Assembly: GCA_047973235.1 (NCBI GenBank)
Contig: JBKEBP010000197.1
Coordinates: 11,989-75,988 of the forward strand
Reading direction: 5' to 3'
DNA from: Aequitasia sp047973235
GTDB lineage: Bacteria > Bacillota > Clostridia > Lachnospirales > Lachnospiraceae
DNA: 64,000 nt
Of the stretch, positions 1-10,800 are shown one piece after another (the first letter of the stretch is position 1; each line of letters opens with the position of its first letter). Made by a program: the position numbers and the translations under genes. The notes below the pieces were generated by a model. The model saw only the letters and a program-made list of their open reading frames with translations. It searched no databases and was not told where the DNA came from.

Positions 1-825
1 CTTTCTTTGATATTTGCGATTTTATTTCTAGTCTTTATAGGAGTGATTGATTATCCTTTCATTGCACAATGGTATAATGGAATAAATCAGACTGATGTTG
101 CAAGAGAATATGAGAAAGAAAGTTCTCAGCTTTCAGAAGATGAGAAAGAAAGAGCAATACAGGAAGCCGTAAACTATAATATGTCTTTAGCGGAAGAAGC
201 GGAAGTTAGTCTGAAAATGCCATTTGAAGAGGATACAGAATCAAGCGGTAAATATTTAGGTTTACTGAATTATCATAAAGAAGGAGTGATGGCTTCAATT
301 GAAATACCAAGGATAGATGCCTACCTTCCAATATACCATGGTGTTAAAGAAGAAGTATTGCAAAAAGGTGTAGGTCATTTAGAAGGCTCATCATTACCAA
401 TCGGTGGGGAAAGCACTCATGCGGTATTATCTGCACACAGAGCAATACCAACTAAACGTTTATTTACGGATTTGGATATATTAGAAGAAGGTGATGTATT
501 TTTAATTCGAGTTTATGGTGAGGTCCTTGCATACCAAGTTTATGAGACAACTGTAGTAACACCTGACCAAATAGATCCTCTCAAAATAATAAAAGGAGCA
601 GATTTGGTGACGCTTATAACATGCACGCCATATGGAGTTAACACACATAGGATTTATGTTCATGCAAATCGTATACCATACGCTGAGGCCATGGATTTGA
701 TAGCCCAAACAGAAGAAAAGGGGATTTTGGCAAAATATTGGTGGTTGATATTAACTATTGTTCTGTTGATATGGATGTTTTTAATGCTCTATTTATTCAA
801 TAGAAATTCAAAAGAAAAAAAGTAA
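1..825 (+). CDS. Class C (pilin-polymerising) sortase, 5' end cut by the window
   Basis: Membrane transpeptidase that joins LPXTG pilins into a covalent pilus. The frame is open from base 1. Aligned with the second sortase at 15993, about six N-terminal residues lie outside the window, so the TTG at base 7 is not the real start. An N-terminal hydrophobic segment is followed by a catalytic domain with His in LSAHRA and Cys plus Arg in TLITCTPYGVNTHR (Cys codon at 622-624). A C-terminal membrane segment (WWLILTIVLLIWMFLMLYLF) ends in a basic tail, as class C enzymes have. It is closely similar to the sortase at 15993, so it probably closes a preceding pilus cluster to the left. Family call is firm; its pilin partner is not visible. 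Confidence 0.95.
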   Translation, partial: LSLIFAILFLVFIGVIDYPFIAQWYNGINQTDVAREYEKESSQLSEDEKERAIQEAVNYNMSLAEEAEVSLKMPFEEDTESSGKYLGLLNYHKEGVMASIEIPRIDAYLPIYHGVKEEVLQKGVGHLEGSSLPIGGESTHAVLSAHRAIPTKRLFTDLDILEEGDVFLIRVYGEVLAYQVYETTVVTPDQIDPLKIIKGADLVTLITCTPYGVNTHRIYVHANRIPYAEAMDLIAQTEEKGILAKYWWLILTIVLLIWMFLMLYLFNRNSKEKK

Positions 826-847
826 ATATGGATATATAAGGCAAAAT

Positions 848-898
848 CACCGCTGGTTCAACCGTCACTCCGGGTTGAGCAGGCGGTGGTTTTTTTTA
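848..898 (+). terminator. Rho-independent terminator after sortase 1
   Basis: CACCGC (848-853) pairs with GCGGTG (883-888), and GTTCAACC (856-863) pairs with GGTTGAGC (873-880). A run of Ts follows at 890-897. It isolates the first sortase from the next gene. Confidence 0.9.
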
Positions 899-1093
899 TA
901 CCACTAAGATTCATATCGATTGTAGGAAATGTAAATAAAAAGACACAATTCAACAAAATACATTGAAAGAACAACATGGTAAGAGGGAATAATAAAAAGA
1001 ATAATCTAAATGGGAAAGACTTTGAATTAAAGCCTTTCATTTGCAATAATTATGACATATTCGTGAACAAAACAAATTCCAGGGGAGGATATA

Positions 1094-1528
1094 GTGTTGG
1101 GAGAAAATAAAAAAGCACCTTTAAGTTGGGCTGAATTAAACGAGGGATTACTTAGTGAAGTGACATCATATAAGAGTAAACCCAAAGAGAATAAAGAAAG
1201 CAGAATTAAAGATCGAAAAGCTAAAGAAGTCAAAGAAGAGGTCAAAGAAGAACTCAAGGAAGCTGAAAGCAATTATATCAAAAGTAATAATGTTGAAAGC
1301 GGAAGTCCTGATAACGAAAATATCAATATTAAAAGTAGTAATATCGACGGCAATGAAGCTGAAATTGATAATAATGATATTGAAATCAATAATATCGAGG
1401 TAAAGGAAATTAAAAAGAAAAACCTTCATTTACCAAAAAGATCTAATATAAAGAAATTCATAACTAAAACAACAAAAAACTCAATTCTAAAAGACTTATT
1501 CTTGGAAGCATCGGGGCAGCAGCAATAG
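1094..1528 (+). CDS. Cytoplasmic part of a membrane-anchored protein, 5' piece of a frame-split gene
   Basis: Starts with GTG after a strong ribosome site, AGGGGAGG at 1081-1088. The 144-aa product is hydrophilic and rich in Lys, Glu and Asn, with a repetitive Asn/Ile/Glu stretch at about residues 60-110, so it is probably disordered. Its last 15 or so residues (LKDLFLEASGQQQ) look out of frame. In the -1 frame the same DNA encodes a basic flank, a membrane segment and an extracytoplasmic domain continuing to 1977. I read 1094-1977 as one gene of about 294 aa with the topology Nin-TM-Cout. The switch point is the A-run at 1474-1479. No family was recognised. Its place directly ahead of the pilin genes suggests an accessory envelope protein of the pilus island, which is inference. 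Confidence 0.6.
   Translation: MLGENKKAPLSWAELNEGLLSEVTSYKSKPKENKESRIKDRKAKEVKEEVKEELKEAESNYIKSNNVESGSPDNENINIKSSNIDGNEAEIDNNDIEINNIEVKEIKKKNLHLPKRSNIKKFITKTTKNSILKDLFLEASGQQQ
1474..1480 (+). other. Slippery heptamer A_AAA_AAC at the frame switch
   Basis: Read in the phase of the GTG-started frame, the bases split as A AAA AAC. This is the classic X_XXY_YYZ arrangement for -1 slippage. The codon reached after a -1 slip is CTC at 1480, which opens directly into the membrane-segment frame. One extra A (seven instead of six) would fuse the two frames in the same way. Confidence 0.5.
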
Positions 1529-1977
1529 TATTAGTAGTTATAACCGGCTCAGTTCTTAGTAAATCAAGCTCAACTAAAGAAAATGACATTGTCGAAACAT
1601 ACTCACTAGTTAGTAAAGAAGAAGAATACAAAGAACAATACGACAAAATCGTACTGGAAAGTCCATATATAGGAATGAATAGTGCCATTTATGTAGAAGG
1701 CGATAAGGCGCAGATAGGATTGGTAAATTCAGTTGGAAGTCCGGATGTAGTTTCTATAGAGATATACAACAGCAAGACAGAAGATAAATATTATACATCG
1801 GAAAAAATAACACCGGGTAGTTTACTTCATATAGCTGTATTGAACCAAACAATAGATTCATCTGAAGACTTGGTACTTGACTACACAATGTATGATGCAG
1901 ATGGAAAAGAGTCCGGAAAGTTTCAGGTGGATGTAGCGTTTATTGTATCTGAAGATGTGAAAGAAATATCCAATTAG
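1480..1977 (+). CDS. Membrane segment and extracytoplasmic domain, 3' piece of the frame-split gene
   Basis: This frame is one base behind 1094-1528 and has no plausible start of its own before the membrane segment. The first ATG (1675) lies inside the folded domain and has no ribosome site. From 1480 it reads LNSKRLILGSIGAAAIVLVV, a basic-flanked transmembrane helix, then a Ser/Lys linker. About 100 residues follow with a beta-rich look (YIGMNSAIYVEGDKAQIGLV and so on), ending in TAG at 1975-1977. Joined to the upstream piece by a -1 shift it gives a single-pass membrane protein. It could be a real frameshift mutation, a sequencing slip in the A-run, or programmed frameshifting. No family was recognised. 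Confidence 0.5.
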   Translation, partial: LNSKRLILGSIGAAAIVLVVITGSVLSKSSSTKENDIVETYSLVSKEEEYKEQYDKIVLESPYIGMNSAIYVEGDKAQIGLVNSVGSPDVVSIEIYNSKTEDKYYTSEKITPGSLLHIAVLNQTIDSSEDLVLDYTMYDADGKESGKFQVDVAFIVSEDVKEISN

Positions 1978-2125
1978 GAAATCACCTCGGATTAGGAAAA
2001 TGTAATTCTTAATTCGTTCATCGAAAACTCGGTGGAGAGGGATTTTATAGAAGAGTCGATAACTTATATCAGCACATGTATTTATTGGGGGGTCGATTCA
2101 AATAGTTTTTAGAAAGGGGGATAAG

Positions 2126-2165
2126 GTGTTGTAAATACAAATCTCATTTATATGGGATACAACAC
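2126..2165 (+). promoter_or_regulatory. Inverted repeat in the leader of the first pilin gene
   Basis: GTGTTGTA (2126-2133) is the exact reverse complement of TACAACAC (2158-2165), with a 24-base AT-rich loop. It lies about 50 bases before the pilin ATG in a 239-base gap (1978-2216) where I see no gene. There is no U-tract, so it is not an obvious terminator. An operator or an mRNA-stabilising hairpin are both possible. Confidence 0.4.
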
Positions 2166-2216
2166 AGGTAAAAAAGTAGCTTAATTCAAAAAATAAAAAA
2201 TGAAAGGGAGAAAAGA

Positions 2217-3896
2217 ATGAAAGCAAAGTTTATGAAAAAGATTATGGTAGGGTTAACAGCCCTCACAGTATTAGCGGGAACCATGTTTGGTTCTATGGAG
2301 TCAAGAGCTTCGGTTATTGGACCGGATCCAACGGTTGGGAGTATAGAAATCTTCAAAACCGATAGTGAATTAAACGGTCTAAAGAATGTTGGGTTTACGG
2401 TAGTAAGAGTTATGGAGTTGGTACCGGGAACAGAAGCGGGAAAATTCGCATCTTATAAAGTGGCGAAAGGTTTTGAGTCAACATTCAAAGATGTAGATCC
2501 TGATGAATTAGGAGAGTACAACACTAGAGAATTAGAAGCATTAATTGACACATTGATGCAAGATTATGCTCATCTTAACACAGGTACAAGTGCAGACAGT
2601 TTTACAATAACAACAGACGATAACGGAATTGCTAAAAGAGAAAATGTTCCTCTTGGATTATACCTTGTATTTGAAAGCGATGTTCCTGTTGGATTTACTC
2701 AACTAAGACCTTTTATATTGTCAGTGCCTATGTCAACAAATACTGGCTGGGAGTATGATGTAAGAGTTGAAGCTAAGAACAGTGCAACTTCAGTTACAAA
2801 GGAAATGGTATTGGAAAATGGCGAAACTGCGACTGCAGGAACAGCTACAGTAGGAGATCAAATTGATTTCCGAGTAACAGTTCAAACACCATACTGGGAT
2901 ACTTCCAGTGGCTCAGGAAAAGCAATCTTCAAGATCGCCGATTCTATGACACAAGGTCTGGAATTCGATCAAAAGAGCTTAAAAATCGAGATTGCTAAAA
3001 TAGGTAATTATGATCCATCAGCATATGTAGATGGTGATACGGTTGTTGGTGGATCTATGGGAAAAGAAGTACTAGGTTCAGGCACAGGAGCTGCACAGGT
3101 AGCATGGGATTTCGTTAAATCTTCTAACGTTGGAGGTGAAATCACATGGGGTATAAATACTCATGGTTTCCAAATTGAATTTGATAGTGACTGGTTACTT
3201 GCAAATAGAAGTTCCACTTTAGTACTTACATATTCTGCTAAGCTTACTGACAAAGCAGTTATCGGACCTGGTGATGAAGTAAAAGATATGAATATAAACT
3301 CAGCAAAGGTTGTTTATAATCCAAATCTTAATGACGAAGATGATTATGATGAGGTAGAAGGTTCAGCTCAAGTCTATACTTTCGCAGTTCAAATCGACAA
3401 ATGGGCAGTTGGTACAGCTTCTCAAGGCGGAAAAACTACATTAGCAGGTGCAGAGTTTGGTATTTACAAAGACGCTGCTTGTACTCAAGCAGTACTTACA
3501 ACAGGAACAGTTACAACAGGTAAAGATGGAGTTGCATTATTTGCTAGACTTGGCGAAGGTGTTTACTACATTAAAGAGCATGCAGCACCTGAAGGATATA
3601 AGCTTCTCACGAACCCAATTAAAATTGAAATCATAGCTGACGTAGATGAAAATAAAGGAGAAATGACAGGTGGATTTACTATTCTTGTAAATGATAAGAA
3701 GGTAGAAACAATAACAGATGAAAAGTTAGTAACAAAATTTGATCCTACCACAGGATATGCAAATATCGCTGTAGAGAATAAAAAAGGATTTACTCTTCCT
3801 GAAACAGGTGGAATGGGTATCGCGATCTTCTTAATCATTGGTCTATTAGGAATGGTTGTTCTTAGCGCAGCAATGATGAAGAAAAAAAGAGCATAA
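2217..3896 (+). CDS. LPETG-anchored pilin, probable major shaft subunit
   Basis: A 559-aa secreted pilin with a signal peptide at residues 1-32. An N-terminal domain ends in W-E-Y-D-V-R-V-E-A-K-N, a variant of the pilin motif; its Lys187 is the likely residue joined to the LPXTG Thr of the next subunit. A fimbrial isopeptide D2-type domain spans roughly 190-390. A Cna-B type domain (about 394-500) carries the E-box-like YYIKEHAAPEGY. The sorting signal LPETG is at 527-531, followed by a membrane helix and the tail KKKRA. The start has a good ribosome site (GGGAG). The region from 190 to the end is closely matched by the C-terminal third of the pilin at 13093, so both are probably substrates of the same sortase. 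The shaft role is inferred from size and domain order. Confidence 0.93.
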   Translation: MKAKFMKKIMVGLTALTVLAGTMFGSMESRASVIGPDPTVGSIEIFKTDSELNGLKNVGFTVVRVMELVPGTEAGKFASYKVAKGFESTFKDVDPDELGEYNTRELEALIDTLMQDYAHLNTGTSADSFTITTDDNGIAKRENVPLGLYLVFESDVPVGFTQLRPFILSVPMSTNTGWEYDVRVEAKNSATSVTKEMVLENGETATAGTATVGDQIDFRVTVQTPYWDTSSGSGKAIFKIADSMTQGLEFDQKSLKIEIAKIGNYDPSAYVDGDTVVGGSMGKEVLGSGTGAAQVAWDFVKSSNVGGEITWGINTHGFQIEFDSDWLLANRSSTLVLTYSAKLTDKAVIGPGDEVKDMNINSAKVVYNPNLNDEDDYDEVEGSAQVYTFAVQIDKWAVGTASQGGKTTLAGAEFGIYKDAACTQAVLTTGTVTTGKDGVALFARLGEGVYYIKEHAAPEGYKLLTNPIKIEIIADVDENKGEMTGGFTILVNDKKVETITDEKLVTKFDPTTGYANIAVENKKGFTLPETGGMGIAIFLIIGLLGMVVLSAAMMKKKRA

Positions 3897-3913
3897 GCAT
3901 TAAAGAAGTACTC

Positions 3914-3949
3914 GACAAAAGACCTCTGCCTTAGGGCATGTCTTTTGTC
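3914..3949 (+). terminator. Hairpin after the shaft pilin gene (attenuator or weak terminator)
   Basis: GACAAAAGAC (3914-3923) pairs perfectly with GTCTTTTGTC (3940-3949). No T-run follows the stem; the Ts are inside it. It may let part of transcription pass so that the shaft pilin is made in excess of the downstream minor subunits. A very similar hairpin follows the second pilin at 15935. Confidence 0.6.
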
Positions 3950-4085
3950 ATATAAAGATAAAAAGTTATAGAAAAATATATAGGTTTTGAATCAGAAATA
4001 AAAACATGAATGTAAAAATATGAAGATGAAAACAATGGCAAGAGCCATAAAAATAGATTAAAAAATTATGAAGGGAGAATAGGGA

Positions 4086-4823
4086 ATGAGAAGAGCAATC
4101 AGAAAGGTCACTAAGCAAATATTAATGCCGCTTATTATAATTATGGCATTGCTCTTATGTGTGCAGACAACGAGTATTGCATCTGATGCTTTAGAGGGTT
4201 CTATATACATTCATCTAAAATCCCTTGGTGAAAACAGTAAGAGGGCAGGAGTAGGATTTGCTATTTACCAAGTAGGGGAATTAGAGGATGGAATCACACC
4301 GGTATTTTATGATGAATATGGGATCGAGGAATATCCTCAAACCGCTGAAGATGTAGAAGAAACTATAGCCAAGTTATTAGGTGAGTTGGTTGAAGAAACC
4401 CCGGTTACTGTGGGAAAGACTGATGAAGATGGTGGCTTAGGTTTTGTAGGTGTCAAGGAAGGCGTTTACCTAATAGTGCCGGAATTCAAAAAGGAATATG
4501 GACGTGTACAACCTTTTATAATCCATATGCCTTACTTTGAGGAGAAAGAAGATGGAAAACTGAGTACGAGCTATGACGTTGAAGTTACACCTAAGGCAGA
4601 AGTTATACCACCGGATGAAGTACCTGAGGAGGAGATACCCCCTATAGTTACACCACCAAAAGAAGGTGCGCCATCAATGAACCCAATCAAAACAGGTGAT
4701 TCATACAATCTATATATTTACATAATAATTGCAGCAATGAGTATTTTTGCAATTTTGATAATCCTGTTTAAAAGACGTGAAAGGAGGAGAAGCATTGAAG
4801 AACAAGAGGGAAATACGAATTGA
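4086..4823 (+). CDS. Small pilin-like surface protein with a non-canonical sorting signal
   Basis: 245 aa. It has a signal peptide (about 1-32), one domain of about 130 residues resembling the N-terminal domain of the shaft pilin (GSIYIHLKSLGENSKRAGVG ... GVKEGVYLIVPE ... VQPFIIHMP), and the pilin-like motif SYDVEVTPK. A Pro/Glu-rich spacer follows, then a membrane helix and the tail KRRERRR. There is no LPXTG; the matching position reads NPIKTGDS, so anchoring may use a KTGD-like variant. The shaft pilin's D2 and Cna-B domains are absent. It is probably a minor or base pilin. Its 3' end overlaps the start of the giant adhesin gene by 29 bases, which suggests translational coupling. Confidence 0.8.
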   Translation: MRRAIRKVTKQILMPLIIIMALLLCVQTTSIASDALEGSIYIHLKSLGENSKRAGVGFAIYQVGELEDGITPVFYDEYGIEEYPQTAEDVEETIAKLLGELVEETPVTVGKTDEDGGLGFVGVKEGVYLIVPEFKKEYGRVQPFIIHMPYFEEKEDGKLSTSYDVEVTPKAEVIPPDEVPEEEIPPIVTPPKEGAPSMNPIKTGDSYNLYIYIIIAAMSIFAILIILFKRRERRRSIEEQEGNTN

Positions 4824-7800
4824 TAAAAATAGAATATTTGACTTAGTCTTAGTGTCACTTCTTATGCTTTCTTTGCTTGTCTCGCCTCTGTCTAATCTTA
4901 CACTGACAGCTGGGGATGTAAATGATGAAGGTAGTAATAATGTATCCTTAGAGGATTTGTCGGGTAGTGTGGAGAAAGGGTCCACAGCAAATATATCAGG
5001 CAGCATCACTTTGTTACCTGAAGAGAATATCCTTGATCAGTACAAAATCATAGTATATGACAAGAATGAGTATAAAAATGGTGATGAAGATAATAAAGTA
5101 TTACAAGAAGTAGTAATTAACGCTGAAGATGAAATTCAAGCAAATGAAATTGAGTTAAATAAAAGCGACCCGGATGAGAAGAATCAGGACGAAGAAAAAG
5201 AACAGGGGAGATTTGAACTATACAACTTAGTACAGGGCGAATATCGCTTGGAATTTGTGTCTATGGATGAAGAGTTTGAACCCCTAAAATATTCTTTACC
5301 GGAAGTATCAGATGATGGTAAAGAAGATGAATATACTATCACTTTAAATTCTGCAAAAGAAGATGAAGACTATTTTCTTTATATGGAAGTAATTGTAAAA
5401 GAAAATGAAGAAAAAGAATATAATATTGAGTTGATTAAAGAAGAGTTACCTTTAGAAGTGGATGATAAAGAAGTGCAAACAGACGAGACGAAGGGAAATG
5501 ACTCTATCGAAGATGAACCCATTACTATAGAAGATAGTAGACAAGACGAGGAAAAAGATAAGGAAGAAGCATCGACGCCGGTTGACCAGGAAGGAACGCC
5601 GATTGGTGAGGAGACAAAAGACAGTGAAGATGAAGATGAGTCGGAGGAATCGATAAAGATTGAGGACTTAAAAGAGCTTCAAGTTGATGAAGTCGGGGCT
5701 GCCTTGGAGGCCAAACCGGTCATTAGTGCAAGCTTAAGTGATGAACTCTTACGTAATAATAAAAACACATTACCATGGAGCCTATCTTTGAATTATATTG
5801 AAGAGCAAAGTGCGTATCACGCACTAGAGTATGCAGAGGATTATGATGGGAATGGGATAAAAGGAACAGGACACGTCAAATATCAAGTAGATTTTTTTAC
5901 TAGACAAAAGCTTTGGGCGAATGCAGTAGAGATAAGGATTCCAAGTGTGATATTTACTAATAGACATGGGGCAGCAGTATTGCCGACGGATATAGCGATT
6001 CCTCGTGGAACGAAAGACAACCCTACTGTGTCTGCCAGCACTAGATTTAACTGGTATATGGATGATATGACAGGAGAGTTAGTATTCTTTAATTATGCTG
6101 ACATTTTGAAAGGCACAACTTCAGGGTTTCAAGTATTATATAGTTTCGCAGGAATGGATGTAATAGACGGAAGCGAATGGACTTGGAAGCCGAAAGTTAA
6201 AGTAATTAGGGATATTCTTGATGAAAATGAAGAGGAAGAGGTAAGTGTTGGTACTGAAGAGGATAATGTAAATTTACCGACACTTACAGGTAAAGTGGAT
6301 ACCAAGACAACACTTACTTCTGTTAGTAAAAGTGTGGATGGTCAAGGACCAATTCACTCTAGAGCAGAAGTGATAAGCTATTCGTACTATGATAAGGAAG
6401 AAGATATGCCAACGAAGTATCAGGGCGATGGTTTCTTCAATCATTCGTATATGAAATGGCGTGTTTATGTAAGGGGCGAAGGAAATCAGCCTGCACAAAT
6501 ATTAATAAAAGATGAGACTATTGATACAGTTGATAAAGATGGCAATATTGTGGCTGGAGAAGTACTTGGAATTAAGGATACACGTAATTCATCGTTTGTA
6601 CCATTCACAGAGACAAAATATGATGGGTACATAGGAGTAATATTACATAATAGTAAAAACAATTATGAGTATACAGGTGAGTATATAATATTAGTAGCTT
6701 ATCCAAAACTTGCTACAAATACAATAGTTACAAATAAGATTACCGGTCTAGTCAATTCTATGGATAATGTAGATGATGATGTACATATGTCAAGTACAGC
6801 ACGTGCTCAATGGGTAGAATATAAGTGGCCTGCAGAAGATGGTATGTTTAGAGTTGATAAAGCTGTAGTAGATACGACTGATACTGAGTTAAATGATCAA
6901 AGAGTAAGGCATAAGGGTACACTTGAAAGCTGGTTGGAAGTATATAAAACATCTAAATCTGCCGGTCAGAATCTAAACGGACTTAAATATACTACATTTA
7001 GCTCGACGCTTGCATTTAGCCATACTCATGAAATCACGGGACCGAATGCAGGTAAGAAAAAAGAGGGAGATAATCAGGTAGAGACATCCACTATGGATGA
7101 TGCAATGTTCATACAATCAGATACCGGAACCGCAAGGATGTTAACCGATAGTGATTATTACTATTCTTCTGTATTCGTTCGACTAGAACAGGCAAATTTT
7201 GACTTTTTCCAGGATACATTACCACTTGAAGAGTCAGGTCCGATGGATATATATGCAATGTATAAAGAGCAGACAACATGGACGCTTGTAGCAACAGTGC
7301 CATGGAGTTCTTCTATGACGTATAGGTTTACTGACACTCAATTAGCACAGGAACCATGGAGAGTAAAGGCTGTAAATAGTACAAGAAATGCAAGAACACT
7401 GACGCACATAGATGTAAATGTAACTATGCGTCATAATTCTCCGGCAATGACAACTATATTGAGCGAAAATCCCGGTTATGCATATATAAATAATTTAGCA
7501 GCTACAACAGGGAGACTTTATGATGGCTCGAAATGGACTAATGTAGACTTTGCGTGGTCATCAAATCAAGCGGTATATGGACAATTACCGGCATTGATAC
7601 TGCCTCAAGTTGAGAGTATTAATAACAACTTATATGGTGGTAAAAACTACGTCTTTAGAAATAGTGCATCTACACAAGTGGGCGGCATTAATAAAAGTGG
7701 ACATATGAGAAAAGGTGTTCATGTTAATAATAGTATAGGTGCAGATCGAATCGAAATGAGATATACGCTAGATGCATATGAAGGCTACAATATCTATAGT

Positions 7801-10800
7801 GAAGATGGCGTAAACCGTATCAAGCGATATGGTACTGATATGGCAATACAGAACCGCTATGAGGTTGTCTTCTATGACTTGCTGCCATTTGGAGTAGTGT
7901 TTGATCCATCTGTTAACCCTTCTGCAGGAAGAGCTACGGCGCTTGGAACTGCGGGCACGGTAATAACTGCCACTAGTGATGCACAAGTTGAATTAGATTT
8001 TGATGCATCAAGAGATGTTGTATCTAATTATAATGGTACGGGTCGTACTATGATCACATTCAGAGTAGCATATACCGGGGCAGACCCGTCTACATATATA
8101 AGTAGCTTCAATAAGTGGATTACCGGTTGGCAAATCACATTTGGGGCAACATGTAAAAATAATTATAGTGGATTCTTACGTACGCAGGAAAACATTAGCG
8201 CATTTATGCCGGGAAAGAATGACAATCGTCCTTTAGAAGTGCATTCCGATATAGCATATCCTGATAATGGAACTTATCCTGACAATTCATATATTGACTT
8301 TGGAAAAGGAGATCTTGATAACGATGGTAACAAAACAGAGTCAGTTATGTATGCTAAGGTAGGAATAGGACAAAACACAGTACTTGGCTATAATGCTGCA
8401 TTATCCAAAACTGTAAAAGCAGATGATAACGACTTTGGAGATCCAACTCAGATAGCTAAGGTGGGTCTTGGGGAAGGGTATAAATACCAAGTTATATATG
8501 AAGTGGCAGATAATGTAAAGGATGTAGTTCTTTTCGATCGCTTGGAAAATTATAAAAATGAAAATTTGAGTAATCCAAATTTAGCTAGTGAAGTTTGGTA
8601 TGGAAAGTTTCAGGGATTAAGTCTTAGTAATTTTACAATAGTTGGTATTAAACCGGTAGTATATTATAACAAGAAACGTGATGCGAAATTACCTGAGCAT
8701 GGAGTTGAAACAGCAGCTGAAATATTAAGTAATAGTTCATATGGCTGGGTTAAAGCAACAGAATGGACACATGGAAATGACGCCGTGCAAGCGATAGCCA
8801 TTGATATAAGCAAGTATGACAATGGGAATGATTATATATTAGAAAAAGGTGTCAGCCTAAGATATGAGATTTCGATGAAAGCGCCTACGAATGTCAAAGA
8901 TGAGATTTATACTTATAATAGTCCATATGCGTATGCATATAATAATGTGAATGACTCACCTCAAACAGTAGAGGGAAATTATGTAAGAGTAAAGCTGCAT
9001 GAGCGAGAAGATTTGGAAATAGAGAAACAATTAGTCGGAAATACACCTTCAGAGGTAAAAGACACATCATTTGAGTTTGCGCTTACCATGATTGATGATG
9101 AAACCGGAAAAACAATTCCGTTCGACCAAAGGATATACAAGCTATATCAACAAAACAATAGTGGAGCATGGGTTGAGGTGCCGGGTGTACATTCGACGAA
9201 TCATAATGGAATTTTATTTTTATATGGTGGACAAAAAGCAGTATTCGAATCCATTCTGGATTATAAGGACATAATTGTAGTTGAAAGGGAAAGTCGGTAC
9301 TGGGAGCAGGAAGTATTTGACAATATTGACGAAGTGAATAGTACTGAGAATCATATGGCGCGGAAACTTCTCTTTAAAAATAAGTTTAGACCTATTTTAT
9401 ATACATCAAAGTCACTTCAATCTGTACCATCAAGAGTGAATGAAAGCGATTTCGAGTTCACATTCAAACTACTTATTGAAGGTATAGTAGCTAAAAATGT
9501 AGAGTATTGGTATGTTGTAGCCGCGAGAATAGATGGAGGATATCCGGAGCTGGATCAATCTAAAGGAGACAATGGTAAAGGTTATACGGATGATAATGGA
9601 TACTTTAAAATAAAAAAAGGTGACATTATATCATTCACTCCCGGAGAAGCAGGAATAGAATACACTTTAATAGAGGTAGATGGTGCTAATGCTAATGATG
9701 ACTTCTTCTGTGAAGAACCTGAGATTACCAGAACTTTACCTGTTCTTGGTACACATAGTGTAATTACGAACTATTATAAATGGAAAGATTTAGAACTTAC
9801 CAAGCAACTAACACATCAAGAACCTGAGGAATCTACACAAGAGTTTACTATGCAGGTATTAGATGAAAATGACAATCCTGTTATTGGGAATGTGTGGGTA
9901 TTGTTGGATAAATTTGGTAATGATACTGCAACAAAAGGCGTTCTGGATAATGAAGGAAAGTTCACACTAGCATTTGCAGGAGCAACAGTTAGAATCGAGG
10001 GATTGGAAGCCGGGAAAACCTTTACGATTAAGGAAACAGAAAGTGGAGCTCTCTATGAACCTGTTAACAATGGAATCATTGAAGTTAAGATGCCGAAATA
10101 TGCTACTAGTGTAAAAGGAAGCATTACGAATGATTGGTTGATGCGAGACTTAACAGTCGAAAAAATTGTAGTATATGATTTCGAAGATGCAGATGAAGTA
10201 TCAGAAGCACTTTCTACAGTCTTTGAAATGGAGGTCTATATTGACAATAAACTATTAGTTAATAAGGACTACGTTGTTTACGAAGATGGTAAAATAGTCG
10301 CGCCTAATACAAGAAACACCGGAGCTGATGGTACAGTAAAAATAAAGCATAATGAATCAGCCGTATTTAAAGATGTCGCACTTAAGGGGACAAGCTATAA
10401 AGTAATTGAAACAGTAAAGGGAGGGTATAATCAGATACTTCCTGTAGGGAATGAGCCGAACGAAGGAACCTTAATTGATGATGTAGTTGCATCATTTACA
10501 AATAGCAAGGCTGATGCTACATTCTCATTCGAAAAGAATTATGAAGGCATAAGTGACAACGATAAAAAAGTTATTGATTTGATAAAGCAAAAGGACTCAA
10601 AGTTAAGAGAAGAACTCAAAGTTACTTTCACTTTAAGAGTTACGCCACCTAACAGCACTAGCAGCTATATATGGCCTAAAGTAGACCAAGTAGTCAATGT
10701 TAATGATACTGTAGAAAACAAAAAATACACTACTATCTGGAAGGCTGGTGAATCCATCACATTAAAACCTTGGGAAATGGTGACGTTGGTAGTTACTGAA

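Noticed and set aside
1675..1977. Separate 100-aa gene starting at the ATG at 1675
   Set aside because: No ribosome site. The frame continues upstream through a membrane helix, so the ATG is internal.
4777..4794. GTG at 4777 as start of the giant adhesin
   Set aside because: The AAGGAGG ribosome site lies downstream of it and is correctly placed for the TTG at 4795.
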